Positions 6,606 through 10,808 of a stretch of DNA of 10,808 nucleotides are shown piece by piece. The notes below the pieces were generated by a model. That model was given only the letters and a program-made list of their open reading frames with translations. It had not been told where the DNA came from and ran no database searches. The stretch comes from an uncultured Desulfuromonadales bacterium (GTDB taxonomy: Bacteria; Desulfobacterota; Desulfuromonadia; Desulfuromonadales; Geopsychrobacteraceae): assembly GCA_945788205.1 (NCBI GenBank), contig CALZLE010000398.1, positions 1 through 10,808 of the forward strand, given 5' to 3'. Numbering within the stretch: position 1 is the first letter of the stretch; the number at the start of each line of letters is the position of its first letter. A program made the position numbers and the translations under genes.

Positions 6606-7862
6606 ATGCGAGCTGTCGGACTGATTACCGAGTACAACCCGTTTCACAACGGCCACCTGCATCATCTGGACGAGAGCCTTAAAGTGGCCGATGCAGACGT
6701 TGCCGTCGCAGTTATGAGCGGTCATTTTCTGCAACGTGGCGAACCGGCACTGGTTGACAAGTGGAGTCGCACCGAGATGGCGCTGGCCGCGGGGGTGGAT
6801 CTGGTGGTCGAGTTACCGCTCCCCTGGGCGTGCAGTAGCGCGCCCGATTTTGCCCGTGGTGGAGTGCAAGCGTTGAATGCCATCGGCGGGATCGATGCGC
6901 TCTGTTTCGGCAGCGAAGCGGGAGAGTTGGCCCCCCTGCAGCTGTGTGCCGAAATTCTAGAGCAAAAAGAGGATGAGATTGCGCAGCAGACGGCAAGGTT
7001 GTTGCGCGAGGGGCTCAATTATCCGCAGGCGCGCGCCATGCTGCTGGCTGATTTTTTGCCAAAAGGCGTAGATGTTGATGCGGTTGCTGCGCCGAACAAT
7101 ATCCTCGGCATCGAATATCTCAAGGCGCTGACAGAAACAAAAAGTGAAATTTCTCCGCTGACGATTCAGCGGATTGGCGCCGGTTATCACGATACTGAAA
7201 TCGGTGTGCAGAATATCGCCAGCGCGACCGGTATCCGGAAGATGCTGGCAGGGGGAAAACAAGTCGATGATTTGATTCCACCGGATTCACTCAGCCCGTT
7301 AAAAGCACGCTTTGATAGCGGGATGCAGTTTTCAGCCGAGCGATGTGCGACTCTTCTTTTGGCACAGATCCTTCGTGATCCGGACAGCTTAGCCGACCTG
7401 TGGCTGGTCGATAACGGGATCGAAAATCGATTGCTGGCAGTAGCAGAACAGGTGAATGATCTGGAAAGCCTGATCGGTGAAGTCAAAACCCGACAATTGA
7501 CCCGTACCCGTATCCAGCGTCTGCTGGTCGCGATCCTGCTCAGTATTAAAAAACAGCAAGCAGTTGATCTGCTGACGGCTGGGCCGAGTTATTTACATCT
7601 GCTAGGACTGAGCAAAAAAGGCGAGCAGTTTCTGTCGTCAACCCGCAAGCAACGCAGTATTCCACTGGTACAGAATTTTTCCCGCGTGCACAATCAGCTG
7701 AAACGTTTTTACGGCGAAGGTTCAGCTGGGCAGAGGGTGGCTCTTCTGCAACTCGACCTCGAATTGCGGGCAACAAAACTCTATACCTTATTGACGGAAC
7801 GGTGGTCGGGGGGACGTCGGAATCGTGATTTTTACGAAGAGATAAGAAAGGGAGCCGTTTAA
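6606..7862 (+). CDS. tmcAL: tRNA(Met) cytidine acetate ligase (TmcAL)
   Basis: A 418-aa homologue of B. subtilis TmcAL (YlbM), which uses ATP and acetate to make N4-acetylcytidine at position 34 of elongator tRNA-Met, via acetyl-AMP. The N-terminal nucleotidyltransferase-like motif reads TEYNPFHNGH (8-17; H14 and H17 form the HxGH-type signature). It is followed by MSGHFLQRGEPALVDKWSR (37-55) and FGSEAG (101-106), all hallmarks of the family. A later NNILGIEYLKAL segment and SATGIRKM also fit. Length is close to the family norm, so the gene looks complete. The ATG abuts the sfsA TAG with no spacer and the preceding bases give only a weak Shine-Dalgarno, so translation probably depends on ribosomes finishing sfsA. 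The TAA stop (7860-7862) lies in the loop of a terminator hairpin. Function is assigned by homology; older annotation calls such genes conserved hypothetical nucleotidyltransferases. Confidence 0.9.
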   Translation: MRAVGLITEYNPFHNGHLHHLDESLKVADADVAVAVMSGHFLQRGEPALVDKWSRTEMALAAGVDLVVELPLPWACSSAPDFARGGVQALNAIGGIDALCFGSEAGELAPLQLCAEILEQKEDEIAQQTARLLREGLNYPQARAMLLADFLPKGVDVDAVAAPNNILGIEYLKALTETKSEISPLTIQRIGAGYHDTEIGVQNIASATGIRKMLAGGKQVDDLIPPDSLSPLKARFDSGMQFSAERCATLLLAQILRDPDSLADLWLVDNGIENRLLAVAEQVNDLESLIGEVKTRQLTRTRIQRLLVAILLSIKKQQAVDLLTAGPSYLHLLGLSKKGEQFLSSTRKQRSIPLVQNFSRVHNQLKRFYGEGSAGQRVALLQLDLELRATKLYTLLTERWSGGRRNRDFYEEIRKGAV

Positions 7863-7872
7863 ACCGGCTCCC
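7850..7872. terminator. Shared terminator hairpin overlapping the tmcAL stop codon
   Basis: A perfect 8-bp stem, GGGAGCCG (7850-7857) with CGGCTCCC (7865-7872), closes a 7-nt loop that contains the tmcAL stop. On the minus strand the stem is followed by the T-rich TTTCTTATC, so it looks best as the terminator of the lemA-TPM operon, whose stop is at 7880-7882. On the plus strand the downstream sequence (CTTCGCTT) is only mildly T-rich, so termination of tmcAL there may be weaker. Confidence 0.7.
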
Positions 7873-7879
7873 CTTCGCT

Positions 7880-8518
7880 TCAGCTATTTTCTTCAATAAT
7901 TAAATTTGGTAACTCGTTGGTATCATCATCCTTAATCGGAAAATGCTCTTGCAATAATTCCCCGCAGCGCTCCACCGCTTTACAGACTGCACTACAAGCA
8001 TCATCCGATTTCAGCCCGGTGATGATCATTTCAACCAGCTCTTCCCAGGTATGCTCCGGAACTTTGGCGTTGATGCCGCTGTCGGCCAGCACTTGAACCC
8101 GGTGTTCGAAGAGTGAAATCAAAATCAGAATGCCGGTTTTGTCGCGGGTTTCGTGCAGGCCCTGTTCGATAAAGCTGACCATCGCCTTTTCTTTGACTTC
8201 TTCGGTCAACTCAATCGGGTTGATCAGTTTACGTTTCAAGTCAGGAAGGTTGCGGATCAATTGTTGAATAACGAAAAACCCAACAACAAAAATTGGCAGA
8301 AACCACCAGATCGATTCGCCGCCGACCGCCCAGCTGACCAGTAGCCCGATGCCGATCGCTAACGTCCCTGCGCCAATCAGTTCGGCACGGGGATAGTCGT
8401 AGGATTCGTCGACCACCATCGGTACGATTTCGCCGCTGGTTTTTTCTTCGGCCGCTTTGACCGCTGCTTCTATTTTCTGTTGTTCTTCTTTGTTGAAGAA
8501 CTCACTTGCTGATTTCAT
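7880..8518 (-). CDS. Membrane-anchored TPM domain protein
   Basis: A 212-aa protein with a TPM (TLP18.3/Psb32/MOLO-1) domain split by two hydrophobic stretches. The N-terminal part reads TSGEIVPMVVDESYDYP (27-43). Membrane segments lie at about 46-66 and 70-90, followed by HETRDKTGILILISLFEHRVQ (122-142) and a charged tail. TPM domains in several bacteria and plants are reported as acid-phosphatase-like or membrane-protein maintenance factors; the substrate here is unknown. The start is taken at ATG 8518, one base after the stop of the upstream gene (TAA-T-ATG). Its RBS, GGGAGG, is embedded in the glycine-rich 3' end of that gene. A longer frame to 8638 would overlap the upstream gene by about 119 nt and give a nonsensical low-complexity extension, so I rejected it. 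Third gene of a lemA/TPM/TPM operon that ends at the hairpin 7850-7872. Confidence 0.85.
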   Translation of the reverse strand: MKSASEFFNKEEQQKIEAAVKAAEEKTSGEIVPMVVDESYDYPRAELIGAGTLAIGIGLLVSWAVGGESIWWFLPIFVVGFFVIQQLIRNLPDLKRKLINPIELTEEVKEKAMVSFIEQGLHETRDKTGILILISLFEHRVQVLADSGINAKVPEHTWEELVEMIITGLKSDDACSAVCKAVERCGELLQEHFPIKDDDTNELPNLIIEENS

Positions 8519-8519
8519 A

Positions 8520-9239
8520 TTACCAACCTCCCGAGGCACCACCGCCTCCGCCGCCGCCCCCACCGCCGGAGAAACCACCTCCGCCACCGAAGCCGCCGCC
8601 ACCGCCCATAAACGGGCCGCCAACGTAGAAACCACCACGGCGATAGCGGCCCCGCCGCCCGGTCATACGTGACAGAAAAGGGACACCGAAAAAAAGTAGC
8701 GGGAAAATAAAGCCGAAGGGGCTACTTTCCTTCTTTTTACGGTTGGCTTTGCCAGTGCCGGTGTATTCACCGCGAACTGCTTCGGCCATGCTGACGACGC
8801 CGCTGATCACTCCGCCGTCGGTATCCCCCTGTTTAAAGCGGGGCGATATTTCACTGTCGATAATTCGTCCGGCGAGCAGGTCGGTTAAGCGTCCTTCGAG
8901 TCCATAGCCGACTTCAATCCGGATTTTCCGTTCGGCTTTAGCGATCAGGAGTAATGCGCCGTTGTCCTTCTCTTTTTGGCCGACTTTCCAGTTGTCCATC
9001 ACGCGTAGAGAATAGTCTTCCAGTGCTTCTCCGTCGAGGGTTGGAATGGTCAGCACAACGATCTGGGTGGAGTCGCTTTTCTCGAAGTCGCGCAGAAACT
9101 GTTCCAGTTTCAGTTTGACGGTCTGCGAAATCATCCCGGCCTGATCGTTGATGTAGCCGGTCGCTTTCGGTACGTCGAGCGCTGTCGCAGGTAGTGCGAT
9201 TAGCAGCAGAGCGCATATGCTGAGCAGCAATCCGCGCAT
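8520..9239 (-). CDS. ygcG: YgcG-like TPM domain protein with glycine-rich tail
   Basis: A 239-aa exported TPM protein of the YgcG type. Residues 1-20 form a signal peptide (MRGLL, hydrophobic core, likely cleavage after ALPATA). The TPM domain spans about 22-160, with YINDQAGMIS (29-38), STQIVVLTIPTLDG (57-70), DNGALLLIAKAERKIRIEVGYGLEG (split at 92-101 and 102-116) and LTDLLAGRIIDSEI (118-131). A KKK stretch, a membrane segment (about 175-190) and an Arg/Gly-rich tail follow; residues 207-239 are almost all Gly with a few Phe, Ser and Ala, ending GGW. The start ATG shares its A with the lemA TGA stop (9239), which indicates translational coupling. LemA plus YgcG-type TPM pairs are common in bacteria and are thought to act in the envelope; the molecular role is not established. 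The symbol is given by family resemblance only. Confidence 0.87.
   Translation of the reverse strand: MRGLLLSICALLLIALPATALDVPKATGYINDQAGMISQTVKLKLEQFLRDFEKSDSTQIVVLTIPTLDGEALEDYSLRVMDNWKVGQKEKDNGALLLIAKAERKIRIEVGYGLEGRLTDLLAGRIIDSEISPRFKQGDTDGGVISGVVSMAEAVRGEYTGTGKANRKKKESSPFGFIFPLLFFGVPFLSRMTGRRGRYRRGGFYVGGPFMGGGGGFGGGGGFSGGGGGGGGGGASGGW
8523..8621 (-). repeat. Glycine-codon low-complexity tract
   Basis: About 33 codons at the 3' end of the YgcG-like gene are dominated by GGN triplets (seen on the plus strand as runs of CCGCC and CCACC). The tract is a possible site of replication slippage and length variation. It also encodes the GGGAGG that serves as the RBS of the next gene. Confidence 0.75.
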
Positions 9240-9820
9240 CAGAAGGTCACTTTCGGTGCCTGTGCTGCGCCGGCATCTGCTTTGAACGGTTCTTTGCGCT
9301 CCAGGTGAAGCATGAATTTGTTGGTCAGATTATTCGGGAAAGTCCGAATTGAACTGTTGAAGGTTTGCACCGATTTGTTGTAGCGCTGCCGGGCGACATT
9401 GATGCGGTTTTCGGTTCCTTCCAGTTGGTGTTGCAAATCACGGAAGTTCTGGCTGGCTTTCAGGTCGGGATAGCGCTCTACGACGACCATCAGCCGTGAC
9501 AGCGCGCTGGAGAGCGAGCCTTGGGCCTGCTGGAACTGCTGCATTGCCGCTGCATCACCCAATTTGTCGGCAGAAATATTCATCTGGCCGACTTTAGCGC
9601 GGGCATTGGTGACGGCAGTCAGGGTGTCTTTTTCGTGAGCCGCGTAAGCCTTGACTGTTTCCACCAGGTTAGGGATCAGGTCGGCGCGGCGTTGATAGGT
9701 TGCTTCAACGTCACCCCAGGCGGCGAAAACCGCTTCCTCATTTTTCTGGATCTGATTGTAGCCACAACCATTCAGGAACAGCAGCGTGCTGAGGAGTATG
9801 ACAAGAAGACGGATATACAT
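9239..9820 (-). CDS. lemA: LemA family lipoprotein
   Basis: A 193-aa LemA protein. After a hydrophobic signal (residues 3-16) the lipobox LNGC puts the lipidated cysteine at C19, so the mature protein is probably anchored to a membrane by lipid. The body shows the family core: YQRRADLIPNLVETVKAYA (42-60), VERYPDLKASQNFRDLQ (114-130), LEGTENRINVARQRYN (133-148) and FNSSIRTFP (154-162), all helical. ATG 9820 is chosen because AGGAGG (9833-9828) lies seven bases upstream; a longer frame to 9871 would add 17 residues ahead of the signal sequence. A weak promoter candidate (TTGTGT, 16 nt, TATCTA on the minus strand, roughly 9873-9846) lies in the 63-nt gap after rmuC. The stop overlaps the ygcG start by one base. 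LemA function is unknown in most bacteria; the paired TPM genes suggest a shared envelope task. Confidence 0.94.
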   Translation of the reverse strand: MYIRLLVILLSTLLFLNGCGYNQIQKNEEAVFAAWGDVEATYQRRADLIPNLVETVKAYAAHEKDTLTAVTNARAKVGQMNISADKLGDAAAMQQFQQAQGSLSSALSRLMVVVERYPDLKASQNFRDLQHQLEGTENRINVARQRYNKSVQTFNSSIRTFPNNLTNKFMLHLERKEPFKADAGAAQAPKVTF

Positions 9821-9883
9821 GGTTTTTCCTCCTGAAAAAATTAAGTAGATATTGGGAGGGAATTGTAACACAAAGATTGGAGA

Positions 9884-10808
9884 CTAATGAGAACCATTTT
9901 CCGGCAATTGTGGTGGCCGTGGTGCCTTGTCGATCTTTTCGATGGCTTCGACATCTTTACTGCTACCCGCGCCGAGCTCCTTGAATTTTCGGGCAGAAAC
10001 CAGCACCCGACTGTCTAGAGAAGCCATCCCTTTGTTGTAGCTGTCGACAGCACGTTCCAGCCCCTTGCCCATGGTGCTGAAATGAGCGGTGAGTGTTGCT
10101 AGCCGGTCGTAAAGTTCGCGTCCCAACTTACTGATCTGTTCGGCATTTTCGGTCAGCTGTTCCTGGCGCCAACCGTAAGCGACGGAACGAAGCAGGGCGA
10201 TCAGTGTTGTCGGGGTGGCAAGCAGGACTTTCTGGTCAACACCCGCTTCGATCAAGCCTGGATCTTGATTCAGTGCGGCAGAGAAGAAGGTTTCACCCGG
10301 CAGAAAAAGCACAACGAACTCGGGTGTCGGTTGAAACTGTTCCCAATAGTTTTTTGCCGAGAGTTTTTGCAGGTGATCTCGAATTTGTCGCGCATGGTGG
10401 GCCAGATGAGCTTTGCGCTGGTCGTCATCCTCCGCTTCGAGTGATTCGAGGTAGGCCTGCAACGGCGCTTTTGAGTCGACAACAATGTTGCGACCGTTCG
10501 GTAGTTTGACGATCATATCGGGGCGCAGGCGGCCACCATCGGCGGTTTCTTGCTCGACAAAGTCGCAGTAATTGAGCATCCCCGCCATTTCCACTACTTT
10601 ACGCAGCTGGATTTCCCCCCAGCGACCACGCACTTGCGGAGCACGCAGGGCCTTTACCAGATTGCCGGTTTCGGTTTCCAGCTTGGTCTGGCTACCGAGC
10701 AGCGACTTCAGCTGCTCATCAAGTCGGGCATCCGCGACAGTGCGAGCTTTGTCCAGCTGTTCGATTTTACCATCAACTTTTTGCAGTGAGTCTTCCAGTG
10801 GTTTGCCC
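9884..10808 (-). CDS. rmuC: DNA recombination protein RmuC homolog, N-terminus missing
   Basis: The frame is open on the minus strand from the window edge to a TAG at 9886-9884, giving about 308 residues of an RmuC protein whose N-terminal membrane anchor and most of its coiled coil lie outside. The visible start (about 58 residues, E/K/L/Q-rich, with SLLGSQ and LVKALRAPQ) is the end of the coiled coil. The RmuC nuclease-like domain follows: VRGRWGEIQLRKVVEMAGM, RPDMIVKLPNG, VVDSKAPLQAYL (the D-S-K matching a PD-(D/E)XK core), FLPGETFFSAAL and LLATPTTLIALLRSVAYGWRQE. In E. coli RmuC limits inversions at short inverted repeats, hence its link to recombination; biochemical activity is poorly defined. 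A GTG at 10633 is an internal codon, not a start, because family-typical sequence continues upstream. It is 63 nt upstream of lemA on the same strand and could be co-transcribed with it. Confidence 0.93.
   Translation of the reverse strand, partial: GKPLEDSLQKVDGKIEQLDKARTVADARLDEQLKSLLGSQTKLETETGNLVKALRAPQVRGRWGEIQLRKVVEMAGMLNYCDFVEQETADGGRLRPDMIVKLPNGRNIVVDSKAPLQAYLESLEAEDDDQRKAHLAHHARQIRDHLQKLSAKNYWEQFQPTPEFVVLFLPGETFFSAALNQDPGLIEAGVDQKVLLATPTTLIALLRSVAYGWRQEQLTENAEQISKLGRELYDRLATLTAHFSTMGKGLERAVDSYNKGMASLDSRVLVSARKFKELGAGSSKDVEAIEKIDKAPRPPQLPENGSH

Noticed and set aside
7880..8638. TPM protein starting at 8638
   Set aside because: It would overlap the YgcG-like gene by about 119 nt and add an Ala/Val-rich out-of-frame reading of its glycine tract; ATG 8518 has an RBS and a conventional N-terminus.
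9239..9871. LemA starting at 9871
   Set aside because: It puts 17 residues ahead of the lipoprotein signal; AGGAGG seven bases before ATG 9820 fixes the start.
1..10808. CRISPR array, transposon, prophage, tRNA or defence island
   Set aside because: I saw no spaced direct repeats, transposase or integrase motifs, terminal inverted repeats or tRNA-like cloverleaf. RmuC here is a housekeeping homologue, not evidence of a defence locus.

Overview
The window looks like ordinary chromosomal core sequence of a mid-GC proteobacterium. It has ten protein genes, two of them cut by the window edges, and no mobile element, CRISPR array, tRNA or rRNA that I can see. A Desulfuromonas/Geobacter-type deltaproteobacterium (Desulfuromonadia) is my best guess. 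It rests on the mix of a hemerythrin-GGDEF protein, a LemA lipoprotein followed by two TPM proteins, TmcAL, SfsA and an AlkK-like acyl-CoA ligase. This is inference from gene content, with no marker gene to confirm it.

Layout. (1) 1-2846, plus strand: the 3' end of an LOR/SDH-type (TIGR00300, ornithine cyclodeaminase-like) gene, then arginase (rocF), then alanine dehydrogenase (ald). Together they suggest amino-acid catabolism: arginine to ornithine plus urea, ornithine to proline, and alanine to pyruvate plus ammonia with NADH. The leaders of rocF (158 nt) and ald (252 nt) contain inverted repeats that may be regulatory. (2) 2978-4081, plus strand: a one-component signalling enzyme with an N-terminal bacteriohemerythrin (probable O2 sensor), a coiled coil and a GGDEF diguanylate cyclase with an intact inhibitory site. 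It ends at a hairpin shared with the convergent gene. (3) 4121-5761, minus strand: an acyl-CoA synthetase with a good sigma70-like promoter. (4) 5913-7862, plus strand: sfsA and tmcAL, directly abutting and probably one transcript. The 151-nt gap between regions 3 and 4 carries divergent promoters with an inverted repeat between their -35 boxes. (5) 7880-9820, minus strand: lemA, a YgcG-like TPM protein with a glycine-rich tail, and a second membrane-anchored TPM protein, tightly packed and translationally coupled. (6) 9884 to the window end, minus strand: rmuC, missing its N-terminus.

No clearly unprecedented system stands out. The best leads are the O2-sensing diguanylate cyclase, substitutions in the arginase substrate-recognition loop, the palindrome between the divergent promoters, the nested inverted repeats before rocF, and the LemA/TPM/TPM envelope module, whose biochemical role is poorly understood.
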